NCBI RefSeq assembly: GCF_000428985.1
Contig: NZ_AUAZ01000018.1
Location: 1-64,000, forward strand
DNA: 64,000 nucleotides
Source: Marinobacterium litorale DSM 23545
Lineage (GTDB): Bacteria; Pseudomonadota; Gammaproteobacteria; Pseudomonadales; Balneatricaceae
Reading direction: 5' to 3'
Below, one piece after another: positions 31,342-40,865 of this stretch. Numbering within the stretch: position 1 is the stretch's first letter; every line of letters begins with the position of its first letter. The position numbers and the translations under genes were made by a program. The notes beneath the pieces are model-generated. The model was not told where the DNA came from and made no database searches. It worked only from the letters and a program-made list of their open reading frames with translations.

Positions 31342-32559
31342 TTGAAAACACGCGCCATCACCGAGCTATTCAAAGAATCCACCCTTCCAGTCGCTCTTTT
31401 GGATGAGAACGAACCGGAATGGCATAACAGCGCCTTCGAAGCGCTGGATACTGCCAACCGGGATACGCTGCTCGCCTGGGCAACTCAGGCCTCCACCGGC
31501 GACAGCCATTTCTGTGAAGGGCTACGCTTTGAGCTACTCACGGCCTCCCGCCACCGATTACTGGTCGCAACGATTCAGGCCAGTAACGACAGCACGCGCC
31601 GTCTTATTCGCGAGCTGCTGCCCGCACTGGCTGAAGCGGGTGATCCCTGGCTCAACACCGCGCGCGTACTCGGACCACTTTTGCACTGGGAAAATCTGGC
31701 CGCGGTAAAGCACAAATCGGCTACCGCCGATGATCTGCTGGGCCACTGGCGCGCAGACCAGTTACGCCCGCCCAGGCATCTGCCACTGAAAGAGGCCTCT
31801 CTCCAGACCCTCTACGCGGGTAACCAGGATTCTCGACTACTAACGCTACCGGCGCAGGACAACCCCAATGACCCTCTGCTTGCAGGGGATAATCCGGAGT
31901 ACCTGCTTGCACAGCGCGTCGATCATGACAGCGGGCAGCCCGCAGGCTACCTGGCCGTCTGGGGCAACCCGAACTCTGACGCACTGGTTCAGGCCGCTCA
32001 GCTTATGCCACTGGCGGCTGATATGCTTGCTTACCAGCTCAAGTGCCAGAGTCATGCACCACCTGAGCAGGAGCCCGAAATACCCGAGTACCCGGCCGAT
32101 GACCTGACCGGACTCCCCGGACGGGCCGCCTTCGACACGACACTGGAGGCGTTCGAGTCGCATTATCAGCACTACCAACAGGACTGCCTGATGGCGATGC
32201 TGGATATCAACAGCCTCTCCAGTATCAACAACACCCGCGGCATCGAGTTCGGTGACACGCTGCTACGTCGGTTTGCCGAGAAGCTCCGTCATATCTGTCG
32301 CCCCGAGGACCGGGTATTCCGCTTTGGCGGTGATGAGTTCGTGGTGCTCATGCCCTATCGGCAGGACCCTCCTCCGCTACAAAAGCGGCTCGACAGTATC
32401 TGCGATCATTTTCAGAAGGAACCGGAACTCGCAGCTTTCAGTATCAGCTCCGGCATCGCCAGCCTCGGCGAAGCCAAAGGCAGCAGCGATGATCTGATGC
32501 TGCTGAGCGACCAGCGACTGCGCAACGCCAAGAGCGCTCGACTTATTAGCAATCGCTGA
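31342..32559 (+). CDS. Cytoplasmic diguanylate cyclase (GGDEF) with unrecognised N-terminal domain
   Basis: 405 aa without membrane segments. Residues 1 to about 240 show no domain I recognise and may be a sensory region. The C-terminal GGDEF domain begins DDLTGLPGRAAFD and has the intact active site FRFGGDEFVVLMP. RPED lies exactly five residues before GGDEF, the position of the RxxD product-inhibition site. The start is TTG with AGGAG seven bases upstream. It follows the aminotransferase after 62 bp and may share its transcript. Confidence 0.88.
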   Translation: MKTRAITELFKESTLPVALLDENEPEWHNSAFEALDTANRDTLLAWATQASTGDSHFCEGLRFELLTASRHRLLVATIQASNDSTRRLIRELLPALAEAGDPWLNTARVLGPLLHWENLAAVKHKSATADDLLGHWRADQLRPPRHLPLKEASLQTLYAGNQDSRLLTLPAQDNPNDPLLAGDNPEYLLAQRVDHDSGQPAGYLAVWGNPNSDALVQAAQLMPLAADMLAYQLKCQSHAPPEQEPEIPEYPADDLTGLPGRAAFDTTLEAFESHYQHYQQDCLMAMLDINSLSSINNTRGIEFGDTLLRRFAEKLRHICRPEDRVFRFGGDEFVVLMPYRQDPPPLQKRLDSICDHFQKEPELAAFSISSGIASLGEAKGSSDDLMLLSDQRLRNAKSARLISNR

Positions 32560-32634
32560 TTTTCTCGGCAACAAGCGGCAGTACCGATATACTGGGCGCT
32601 CTTACGTACTGCCCTATCGTCCGGGAGAAGATTG

Positions 32635-33936
32635 ATGCCAAGGAAACGGATTCTCACTGCGAGCCTGCTCGCGGCGCTCACACCCGCCATAGCCTGCGCG
32701 GGACCACTGGCGTCGCTCTATCAACTGGCACTGGATAATGACCCACAGCTCAAGGCGGCTCAAGCCACCTATGCAGCCGACGGTGAGGCACTGGCACAGG
32801 CCCGTGGGCAACTGCTACCTCAGGTTTCAGCCAGCGCCAACACCACCTATAACGATACGGCCAGCTATCAGGGCAACAGCCATGGCTACACACTGACACT
32901 GAGTCAACCGGTCTTCGATGCCAACCGCTGGTTTCAATTCAAGCAGGGACAGACTCTGAACACCCGTGCTCAGGCCGAATTCAGCCTGGCACAGCAGAAT
33001 CTGATCCTGCGTAGCACGAGTGCTTATCTGGATGTGCTTGGCGCACAGAGCACGCTGGAACTGGCTCAGGCGCGTGAGCGTGCATTACAGAAACGATTGG
33101 ATCAGGTGAACGCTCAGTTCGAAGTCGGGCTCATTGCGATCACTGACGTCCTTGATGCCCAGGCATCCTACGATGCGGCGAACGTTCAGCTGATCGAGGC
33201 GCGGGGTGCCTTGAGAAACAGCCTGGAAGCGCTCGAACGTCTGGCCGGGCAGGAGGTCAACTTGATCGCCCAATTGCAAGCAGACTACCCGATTCAATCA
33301 GTCTCCCCGGCTATACCTGAACCCTGGCTGACACGCGCACTGGAGCAAAATCTGGAGTATCGGATCAGCCAGTTAAGCGAGACCGCAAGCCGACATTCGC
33401 TGCAGGCTGTGCGGGGCGATCGACTGCCTTCAATTCAGATCGAAGCGCAAAGCGGTCAGACCAATCAGGGAAGCCAAACCAGTGACAGCGACCGTATCGC
33501 ACTGACACTGGCCGTGCCTCTGTTTACCGGTGGCACCCTGAGCGCCAATATTCGTGAAGCCGATCAGCGTCACCGGGCCGCCCTTTTCACCGCGGAGGAC
33601 CAACGCCGCAATGTGATCGAACAAACCCGCTCACTGTTACGCGATCTCAATACCAGCGTGGAAAGTGTCAAGGCCCGCGCCCAGAGCATCAAGTCCAGAC
33701 AGACCGCACTGGACGCCACCGAAGAGGGCTTCTCCGTCGGGACACGAAACGTGGTGGACGTGCTGGATGCGGAGAATGCGCTTTACGAAGCGCGCCAGGC
33801 TTACGCTGATGCGCGCTATCAACATGTCGCTACGCTATTCCGGTTTAAACAGGCCGTGGGCTCGTTGAGTCCCGACGACCTGCTTGCATTGGATGAGTGG
33901 CTGGAAAGCGATGTGGTGGAGCTGTCGTTTCAATGA
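32635..33936 (+). CDS. tolC: TolC-family outer membrane channel protein
   Basis: 433 aa with signal peptide (LLAALTPAIACAGPL). The sequence PLASLYQLALDNDPQLKAAQATYAADGEALAQARGQLLPQVSASA and the second repeat beginning NLEYRISQLSETASRHSLQAVRGDRLPSIQIEA show the two-fold TolC repeat, with long coiled helices and FKQAVGSLSPDDL at the end. ATG 32635 has GGGAG seven bases upstream. No efflux pump or type I secretion genes are adjacent, so it probably serves pumps encoded elsewhere. Confidence 0.88.
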   Translation: MPRKRILTASLLAALTPAIACAGPLASLYQLALDNDPQLKAAQATYAADGEALAQARGQLLPQVSASANTTYNDTASYQGNSHGYTLTLSQPVFDANRWFQFKQGQTLNTRAQAEFSLAQQNLILRSTSAYLDVLGAQSTLELAQARERALQKRLDQVNAQFEVGLIAITDVLDAQASYDAANVQLIEARGALRNSLEALERLAGQEVNLIAQLQADYPIQSVSPAIPEPWLTRALEQNLEYRISQLSETASRHSLQAVRGDRLPSIQIEAQSGQTNQGSQTSDSDRIALTLAVPLFTGGTLSANIREADQRHRAALFTAEDQRRNVIEQTRSLLRDLNTSVESVKARAQSIKSRQTALDATEEGFSVGTRNVVDVLDAENALYEARQAYADARYQHVATLFRFKQAVGSLSPDDLLALDEWLESDVVELSFQ

Positions 33937-33961
33937 ACGCGACCCAGCCGTCCCGACCAAC

Positions 33962-34750
33962 TCAGTGAACAGTCGGGTTATCTTCGTCAGTCGCAGAGAT
34001 AATAGGGTGTCCATCCGGGTCATGGCCCACGGCACCCTCCTCCATTCCGCGCTCCACCAGTTGTTGCACCAGCATCTCCGTAAGGTGGGCGCTGATAATG
34101 ATGCCGGCCGGCGGGTCGCCATCGAACAACTCCTCATCCACCAGATCATCGGCACGCAAACCCAGTAGTAGAGGATTCTCTACAATCAGCGGAGCCAGAT
34201 CCTCCGGCGTAAAGATAGAGTAATCAGACGCGACCAGCAGCGCCAGTTGATACGCATCATGCGGCCCCTCAGCCAGACGTTCGAGATAGGAATCTTCCGC
34301 TGCGTTAAAGATGGTACTGAGTCGGCTGCGTCCACGCTCCGGGGTAAAATCCCCTGCATCGCTGTAATCGACGCCGATGACCGGGGTCACCGCATCCAAC
34401 TCGTGGGCGTCAACCAGCACCCGCCCATCGGAATCCACATCCAGCCAGCTGCGATTAACAGCGACAGCCAGAAGACCTTCCAACGCAGCGGCCACGATGT
34501 TACTGGTCACAATAGCACCGACACAGGGGTTTGAGCGCTCACGATCATCATCGATGAGCTCACCCGCCCGGGCAGACAGCAATTTTGGATCTTCTTCAAT
34601 CAGACTGGCCAGATCAGGCCCGGATAACCAAAGACGGGTATTGCAGACGCGATGCGCCGTTCGATAGGGCTCCGAGATGCCGTTATCGACCATGACCTGA
34701 ACATACTCTTTTCGCACCCGATCCAACAGATCAGCCAGCCGACCACTCAT
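33962..34750 (-). CDS. Unrecognised cytoplasmic protein with an internal duplication
   Basis: 262 aa, acidic, without signal or membrane segments; family not recognised. Residues about 39-95 and 178-234 align without gaps at an offset of 138: DLA-x-LI-x-E(D/N)P-x-LL-x-x-RA-x-x-L(I/V)D, then P-x-x-G-x-I. Each unit ends in a predicted helix. It reads as two copies of one module joined by a different linker (RSWLDVDSDGRVLVDAHELDA). It is transcribed separately from its neighbours. Confidence 0.7.
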   Translation of the reverse strand: MSGRLADLLDRVRKEYVQVMVDNGISEPYRTAHRVCNTRLWLSGPDLASLIEEDPKLLSARAGELIDDDRERSNPCVGAIVTSNIVAAALEGLLAVAVNRSWLDVDSDGRVLVDAHELDAVTPVIGVDYSDAGDFTPERGRSRLSTIFNAAEDSYLERLAEGPHDAYQLALLVASDYSIFTPEDLAPLIVENPLLLGLRADDLVDEELFDGDPPAGIIISAHLTEMLVQQLVERGMEEGAVGHDPDGHPIISATDEDNPTVH

Positions 34751-34833
34751 AACCCCTCCAGGCTTTCCGTCGTAACCCCTTTATCATCAGTCTATAGCAC
34801 TGGAAACCATCCCGAAACGTGGAAAATCCGGTC

Positions 34834-35475
34834 TCAATGAATGGTAATACCCACGGGCTGAACCTGATCCTTCATTTCATCGAAGGCCTCGCGCAGATGA
34901 GAGAGCGGCATCAAGCCAAAATCGAGCGGGTCAGCGGGCAGCTCATACCAATCCAACGACCAGATACGGGTCATCAGCTCGTATTCGCCGATCAGGGCAT
35001 CCAGCAGGATCATCACGGCTTCGACACGGGGATCCATTTCCAGAATTTTGGGCGCATCAACCATGTAAACAGCCAGCTGCAACTTGCCGTTCAACTCCCG
35101 CAGCGAACACCAGAACTCGTCAATCTGGCACATTTCATCACCCATATTGACGAACGATGGTACCGGATCGTAACGGTTGTTAAACGCACGGAAGTTAATC
35201 CCCTGCAACTCTGGCGCTGCACCCACCAGACTCAGCACCGCATGGATCGATTCGGGGTAACCATCGCAGCCGAAGATCATCTCCACGGGCCCGGCTTCCG
35301 ACTCCTGCTCGAAATGAAATGTCAGGTTGCGATCGATCTTCTGCAAACTGCTGCGATACGTGCTGAGCAGCGTATCGGCCTCGAATTGCATGTCGCGCTG
35401 GCTGGACAACAGCTGATCGAGCGTGCGCTCAAGCTGCTGCCAGAAATCTTCGATTTGCTTGCGGCTATAGTTCAT
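34834..35475 (-). CDS. Conserved-looking hypothetical protein
   Basis: 213 aa, soluble, acidic; not recognised. It starts with a helical, possibly coiled segment (QIEDFWQQLERTLDQLLSSQRDMQFEADTLL), then an alpha/beta region (VEMIFGCDGYPESIHAVLSLVGAAPELQGINFRAF) and a Trp-rich C-terminal part (TRIWSLDWYELPADPL). It lies 21 bp downstream of dcd and is probably co-transcribed with it. Confidence 0.7.
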   Translation of the reverse strand: MNYSRKQIEDFWQQLERTLDQLLSSQRDMQFEADTLLSTYRSSLQKIDRNLTFHFEQESEAGPVEMIFGCDGYPESIHAVLSLVGAAPELQGINFRAFNNRYDPVPSFVNMGDEMCQIDEFWCSLRELNGKLQLAVYMVDAPKILEMDPRVEAVMILLDALIGEYELMTRIWSLDWYELPADPLDFGLMPLSHLREAFDEMKDQVQPVGITIH

Positions 35476-35496
35476 GATCGTTTAATGACGTTTCGC

Positions 35497-36063
35497 TCAG
35501 GTACGGGGAACAACAACGCCTGTCTGCCCCTGGTATTTTCCACTGCGATCAAGGTAGGAGGTCTCACACACCTCGTCCGCACCAAGGAACAGCATCTGCG
35601 CAACACCCTCGTGGGCGTATATCTTGGCGGGTAGCGGTGTGGTGTTGGAAAATTCCAGCGTCACGTGGCCTTCCCACTCCGGTTCCAGCGGCGTCACGTT
35701 GACGATGATGCCACAACGGGCATAGGTGCTCTTTCCAAGACAGATTGTCAGTACATCCCGGGGAATACGGAAGTATTCGACGGTCCGCGCAAGCGCAAAG
35801 GAGTTGGGCGGAATGATGCAGACATCAGACTTCACATCGACAAAGCTACCGTCGTCAAAGTTCTTTGGGTCAACGATCGACGAGTTGATGTTGGTGAAGA
35901 TCTTGAACTCATCCGCGCAACGGACATCGTACCCGTAGCTGGAGGTACCATAAGAGACGATGGGCTGATCATTCACCCGACGCACCTGCGCCCGCTCGAA
36001 CGGCTCGATCATCTTTTTTTCGTCCGCCATGCGGCGGATCCAGCTGTCTGACTTGATTCCCAT
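35497..36063 (-). CDS. dcd: dCTP deaminase
   Basis: Converts dCTP to dUTP, feeding thymidylate synthesis. The 188 aa are full length: [13 protein letters not shown] start, [57 protein letters not shown] with the catalytic Glu in TLEFSN, and the C-terminal [13 protein letters not shown]. Placement next to mrp and metG is common in gammaproteobacteria. Confidence 0.97.
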   Translation of the reverse strand: MGIKSDSWIRRMADEKKMIEPFERAQVRRVNDQPIVSYGTSSYGYDVRCADEFKIFTNINSSIVDPKNFDDGSFVDVKSDVCIIPPNSFALARTVEYFRIPRDVLTICLGKSTYARCGIIVNVTPLEPEWEGHVTLEFSNTTPLPAKIYAHEGVAQMLFLGADEVCETSYLDRSGKYQGQTGVVVPRT

Positions 36064-36154
36064 ATGACGTTGATACGTACCTGTCTGGAATGGATATTAA
36101 CGCGCCATTGTACAGGGCATCCCCGCCTCAAAGCCAGCGCCGCACATGCGTAAT

Positions 36155-36190
36155 ACGCCCGCCGGTCACTCAAAACCGACCTGCGGGCGT
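36155..36190 (-). terminator. Stem-loop after mrp
   Basis: On the minus strand ACGCCCGC and GCGGGCGT with an inner GGTC/GACC stem, just beyond the mrp stop. No T run follows, so it may stabilise the 3' end rather than terminate fully. It also lies upstream of dcd. Confidence 0.5.
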
Positions 36191-36196
36191 CATCGC

Positions 36197-37291
36197 TCAG
36201 TCGGCATGTATTGAAATATTGGGCACCGCCCGCGCCTGCTGGCGGCGGCGAGCCAAACGTGCTGAAACCCGACAGGCGATTTCGAGATATCGCCGGGCAT
36301 TGGGGCCGTCCGGATCAGCGACGACGGTGGCCTGCCCGCTATCAGCCTGCTCACGAATCGCCATGGCCAACGGCAACTGGCCAAGTAGCTCGCACTCGTA
36401 ATCCTTGGCCAGTTTTTCACCGCCTCCCGCACCGAAGATCGATTCTTCATGTCCGCAGTTACTGCACACATGAGTGCTCATATTCTCGACAACGCCCAGC
36501 ACCGGAATATCAACCTTACGGAACATCTCGATCCCCTTACAGGCATCCAGTAAGGCGATATCCTGGGGAGTCGTTACGATAATCGCGGCGGTAACCGGCA
36601 CACGTTGCGACAACGTCAGCTGGATATCACCGGTGCCCGGGGGCATATCGATCAGCAGGTAATCCAGATCTTTCCACAGTGTCTGGTTCAACAGCTGCTG
36701 CATGGCACCACTGACCATCGGGCCACGCCACACCATCGGGGTGTTGTCATCGACCAGAAAACTCATGGACATCACCTGAATCCCCTGAGCCATGACCGGC
36801 AGGAAGTACTTCTCATCGGCCGACTCGGGGCGGGTACCGGACGGTACGCCCAGCATCATCCCCTGGCTCGGCCCATAGATGTCAGCATCAAGTACACCGA
36901 CCCGGGCCCCTTGCCGGTGAAGTGCCAGCGCCAGATTGGTCGTGGTGGTCGATTTACCCACGCCGCCTTTCCCGGACGCGACAGCGATGATATTGCGCAC
37001 ACCCTCAAGGCCTGGCAAAGACGGTCGGTCCGGGCCGGCGAGAACCTTCTGGCTGATCTGGATATCCAGATTCTTGCCCGCGCATTCAGCGTCCAACGCC
37101 GCTTTAATCTGGCTGCGCAGCGCTTCGTGCTCAAGCAGCCCCGCATAAGGCAACGTGATACGGATTTCAATCCCGGAGTCTCCAACACGGACGCCCTGAA
37201 CAGCCCCCGCGTCGGCAAGGCTCTGCTCCAACCAGGGATCGACAATTTGCCCCACCAACTCCTGCAAAGCGTTCTGGTCTAACTGTGGCAT
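36197..37291 (-). CDS. mrp: Mrp/ApbC family iron-sulfur cluster carrier ATPase
   Basis: P-loop ATPase that carries [4Fe-4S] clusters to apo-proteins. The 364 aa have an N-terminal DUF59-like MIP18 domain (LQELVGQIVDPWLEQ...) and a deviant Walker A AVASGKGGVGKSTTTTNLALAL. The paired Cys motif is seen in STHVCSNCGHEESIFG. ATG 37291 (MPQLDQN) has GGGGG five bases upstream; a TTG five codons upstream is less likely. Confidence 0.95.
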   Translation of the reverse strand: MPQLDQNALQELVGQIVDPWLEQSLADAGAVQGVRVGDSGIEIRITLPYAGLLEHEALRSQIKAALDAECAGKNLDIQISQKVLAGPDRPSLPGLEGVRNIIAVASGKGGVGKSTTTTNLALALHRQGARVGVLDADIYGPSQGMMLGVPSGTRPESADEKYFLPVMAQGIQVMSMSFLVDDNTPMVWRGPMVSGAMQQLLNQTLWKDLDYLLIDMPPGTGDIQLTLSQRVPVTAAIIVTTPQDIALLDACKGIEMFRKVDIPVLGVVENMSTHVCSNCGHEESIFGAGGGEKLAKDYECELLGQLPLAMAIREQADSGQATVVADPDGPNARRYLEIACRVSARLARRRQQARAVPNISIHAD

Positions 37292-37311
37292 TAGGCCCCC
37301 TAACAATTCCC

Positions 37312-37324
37312 GACAATATTTGTC
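37312..37324. promoter_or_regulatory. Perfect 13-bp palindrome before mrp
   Basis: GACAA-TAT-TTGTC lies 20 bp upstream of the mrp start and just after the stop of the upstream acyltransferase gene. It could be an operator; no regulator is suggested by the sequence. Confidence 0.3.
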
Positions 37325-37329
37325 AGCTA

Positions 37330-40300
37330 TTATGAAGAACTATTCCGGCACAAGTCCAGAGCCATAATCCGGGCACGGTAAAGATCCGGTTTCCCACTAC
37401 CCAGAAACGGCAGTTGAGACTGGACAAACACCCTCGCGGGCAACATCAACGGACTCATCCCCGAGGCTCGCAGCTGTTCACGCAAACCCTCTTCACCCTC
37501 ATCGCCCTCGACCAGAAGTACCACCTGCTCCCCTTTACGCTCGTCGGCCACCGAGGTAGCGATCAGGGGCCTATCCAGCACTTCTTGCGCCTGAGATTCG
37601 ACCGCACCCAAAGACACCATCTCCCCGCCGATTTTGACAAATCGTGAGTACCGATCAATCAGCGTGAGGAAACCCTCCTCGTCCAGATAACCCTTGTCAC
37701 CAGTAACATACCAACGTAACCCGTCACGATGGAGAATGACGCTCTCGGTTCTCTGTGGATCATCCAGATAGCCCTGCATGATCTGCGCCCCGCCGATCAA
37801 CACCATTCCCGGCTCGCCGGTGGGCAGGGTATCAAAGCTGTCCGGGTCGGCTACCCGGAAGCAGGAGCCGGGTAACGCCATTCCCACACTACCGGTCTTA
37901 TTGCCCACCTGGACAGTCCAGAAACGGGTATCCAGATAATCCGGCAGATTTACGCTGGCGACCGGGGTTGTTTCGGTACAGCCATAACCTTCGAGTATTC
38001 GCTTGTTAAACCGACCTTCAAACTGCTCCCTCACCCGCGGTGAAAGCCGCTCCGCACCCGCTACCACCAGTCGCAGCGGCTCAAACATGGAGGGCAGCAA
38101 CCGGGACTGACGCGCATACAGCCTCAAAAAGGTACTGGTCGCACAGAGCAGCGAAACCCGCCAACGAGCAACACATTTACCGATATTGACGGCATCCGTC
38201 GGGTCGGGATGACACACCAGCGGCACCCCTTCGATCAACGGCATCATCGTCGTAGCCGTGAGCCCAAACGCATGGAACAGAGGCAGCGATCCCAGTACGC
38301 AATCTTCGTCCTCGATATTAAACACATCAGCGACCTGTTTCAGGTTGGCCATGATGTTGCGATGGCTGAGCACAATCCCCTTGGGTTGCCCCTCACTGCC
38401 CGAAGAGAAAAGTATCGCTGCGGTATGATCAATAGGAACCGCTCCGCCAAACTGCTTCTGAAGCAGCCAGACCGGGGTCATACGCGCCTGGACCAGCGTC
38501 GCCAGCCGTTCTCCGTTACCAATCTGATCACGAAGCCACTCCAGTTCTATAAGTTTCACATCGCCTAACGCGGACAGCGGATCGATACCCCGCTGCCCCA
38601 AGCGCTTGAGAAACAAGCTGGACGTAACCACGATTTTCAAACCCGCCCGCTCGCTGGCGCTAGCCAGCGCTTCCCTGGACGCGGTGTAGTTCAGCGGAAC
38701 TATGGTTTTACCGCTCATCAGCAACCCGAGCAGACCCACAACACCGCCGGCCGCCGTAGGCAGCAGCACGCCGATCCGCTCCTCTTCAAGGCGACGGAAA
38801 CGGCGCGCCAGCACCATGGCAGCAGTCAGTAGACGCAGATGAGAGAAAGGCGACATCTCCAGCTCAGTCAAGGCCCAGGCGGACGGCGCTGCACGAGCGG
38901 TACGAATGAACGCCGCAGGCAGATTGTCGAGCGTATTGGTATAGGCCTCCCAGGCGTGGATCGCCAGTTCGGAAACCTGTGACCTCAGTGTCACGGCATC
39001 CGTATTCAAGGGCAGCGGCGCGCCGAATGCCAGCGTCACATCTCGTTTCCAACCGGCGCGACGGGCACTGCGCATGCGCGCGGTGGAGCGCGAAAAGCGA
39101 CTGCCCCAAAGCCCACGCAGATAAAACGGCAGGATGATGACATCGGCATCAGACGCCACCTGAGCCGCTGCTCGCTCAAAACCGCGCTTGAAGGGGCCTA
39201 GCTGACCGCTTCGACTGATCGCGCCTTCGGGGAAGATACACACCACCTCTCCGGCTTCCAGCAAGCGCGCAACCTGGGTCATTGCATCCCGGCTGCTGCC
39301 AGAGGAGATCGGTATCACCCGGTAGAGCCTCAACAGCCAGCTGAGATACCAGCGTTCGTAGATAACCCGCTCCATGACAAAATGTACATGCCGCGGACAG
39401 GCGATCTGAACCAACGCCCAGTCAAGCCAGCTGACATGGTTGCCAACCAGCAGCACACCCCGCCCATCCCTTGGAATCTGATCAAAGCCCAGGATATCGA
39501 GCCGATAACGCCGCTTCAGAAGCAACCGAACGAGTAGACGCAAGAATGCCTCGGGCAAGCGAACCAGCGCAATTAAGGCACCGACGGCGGCGGCCAGGGC
39601 CAGCACGACCAGAATGCTGCGGGCTGGGACTTCGGCAAAGGCGCTGGCCACGGTCATCACCAGCGCGGAAAACATCGCCACGTTCTGAATAAGATTATTA
39701 CCCGCCAGAATGGAGCCGCTCTCTGCGGAGGGCGCATGAAACTGAATCAATGCGTTGAGCGGAACAATCGCCAGTGCACCACCGACACCGACCAGGAAAA
39801 ACAGCACGCCGGCACTCAGCAGTGAGCCGCTGGCAGGTAAAAGCCCCAGACCCAGTGTTACCAGTAAAGCACCAAACGGGATCAGACCCACGTTGATATG
39901 GTGGCGCGAAAGACGCGCGACCATAATTGAACCCACCAAGATGCCGATACCGGATTGGGCCAGAGCGCCCTGGATATAGAAGGTATTGACCTCCCCCAGA
40001 TGCGCTTTGACGTAGGCAGGATAGACCGCAATCATCACCTGGCTGATCGACCAGAACAGGGCCAACCCGAAGATGGAATAGAGAATCGGTTTATGGGCAG
40101 TCACCCGCCCCAGGTTTTCCCTGAGCAGCTGCCCCCGCCAGTAGGCATGCCGGTCGAGGCGCAGTTGCGGGTGGGCACCCCCAGCGGGTAAGCGCCAAGC
40201 CAACAGCCACTCCACGACAGCCAATGCCACCAGTAACCAGCCCAGCGGTGCAATCTGGCGCATAACCGCCTCAGGGCTTTTTTCAACCACTTCGGTCAAC

Positions 40301-40833
40301 GCCAGTCGCTGCTCGAACAGCAGGGAAAAAAGCACGATAGCGCCCAGAATGGAGATAATCGTGGCTGCCTGAACCCAGCCGTTGGCCTCACTGAGGTTAT
40401 TGGCCCCCACCAATTCGCGGATAAAGCCGTATTTGGCGGGCGAGTAGAGTGCACTTTGAGCGGCAAGAAAAAAGGTCAGTACAAACGCGGGAATAAACCA
40501 GCCCTGGTAGTAACAGGCGGTAATCATTAGCGTCAGCCCGATCGCCGCAGCTGCAGACCCGCGCATAACGGCGGGTTTGCTGAAACGGTCGGACAAAAAC
40601 CCTGCCGGCGTGAACAGCAGAATAAAGGGCAGGAGAATCAGCGCATTGACGATTGCGGTCAGCAACACCTGCTCCGGACCGTCATAGGCCTTGAACAGGG
40701 TATTTTGCACCAGGATCTTATGCCCCAGATCCAGAGTGGCATTCAGGTAGGCGACTGCGATAAACGAGAGAAAGCCGGTATAACGCCAGACCGGCCGGCT
40801 ATCAGGCTCCTGTCGTTCCTGCTGCTGTGTCAT
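37330..40833 (-). CDS. aas: LplT-PlsC-acyl-ligase fusion (acyl-ACP synthetase/lysophospholipid acyltransferase)
   Basis: 1167 aa with three parts. An MFS lysophospholipid flippase (about 1-420, like LplT) comes first. A PlsC acyltransferase follows (about 440-640; GNHVSWLDWA and FPEGAISRSG). Last is an AMP-binding acyl-ACP synthetase (about 680-1167; AAILFSSGSEGQPKGIVLSH, EGYGCTETTPV, YVTGDKGYLDEEGFLTLIDR). In E. coli, LplT and Aas are separate and rescue 2-acyl-lysophosphatidylethanolamine; here import and re-acylation are on one chain. ATG 40833 (MTQQQERQ) has GGGAGG upstream. Earlier in-frame starts would overlap trmA. Confidence 0.92.
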   Translation of the reverse strand: MTQQQERQEPDSRPVWRYTGFLSFIAVAYLNATLDLGHKILVQNTLFKAYDGPEQVLLTAIVNALILLPFILLFTPAGFLSDRFSKPAVMRGSAAAAIGLTLMITACYYQGWFIPAFVLTFFLAAQSALYSPAKYGFIRELVGANNLSEANGWVQAATIISILGAIVLFSLLFEQRLALTEVVEKSPEAVMRQIAPLGWLLVALAVVEWLLAWRLPAGGAHPQLRLDRHAYWRGQLLRENLGRVTAHKPILYSIFGLALFWSISQVMIAVYPAYVKAHLGEVNTFYIQGALAQSGIGILVGSIMVARLSRHHINVGLIPFGALLVTLGLGLLPASGSLLSAGVLFFLVGVGGALAIVPLNALIQFHAPSAESGSILAGNNLIQNVAMFSALVMTVASAFAEVPARSILVVLALAAAVGALIALVRLPEAFLRLLVRLLLKRRYRLDILGFDQIPRDGRGVLLVGNHVSWLDWALVQIACPRHVHFVMERVIYERWYLSWLLRLYRVIPISSGSSRDAMTQVARLLEAGEVVCIFPEGAISRSGQLGPFKRGFERAAAQVASDADVIILPFYLRGLWGSRFSRSTARMRSARRAGWKRDVTLAFGAPLPLNTDAVTLRSQVSELAIHAWEAYTNTLDNLPAAFIRTARAAPSAWALTELEMSPFSHLRLLTAAMVLARRFRRLEEERIGVLLPTAAGGVVGLLGLLMSGKTIVPLNYTASREALASASERAGLKIVVTSSLFLKRLGQRGIDPLSALGDVKLIELEWLRDQIGNGERLATLVQARMTPVWLLQKQFGGAVPIDHTAAILFSSGSEGQPKGIVLSHRNIMANLKQVADVFNIEDEDCVLGSLPLFHAFGLTATTMMPLIEGVPLVCHPDPTDAVNIGKCVARWRVSLLCATSTFLRLYARQSRLLPSMFEPLRLVVAGAERLSPRVREQFEGRFNKRILEGYGCTETTPVASVNLPDYLDTRFWTVQVGNKTGSVGMALPGSCFRVADPDSFDTLPTGEPGMVLIGGAQIMQGYLDDPQRTESVILHRDGLRWYVTGDKGYLDEEGFLTLIDRYSRFVKIGGEMVSLGAVESQAQEVLDRPLIATSVADERKGEQVVLLVEGDEGEEGLREQLRASGMSPLMLPARVFVQSQLPFLGSGKPDLYRARIMALDLCRNSSS

Positions 40834-40865
40834 AGGCCTCCCCCGGCTATACCGATGTGCGCGGG

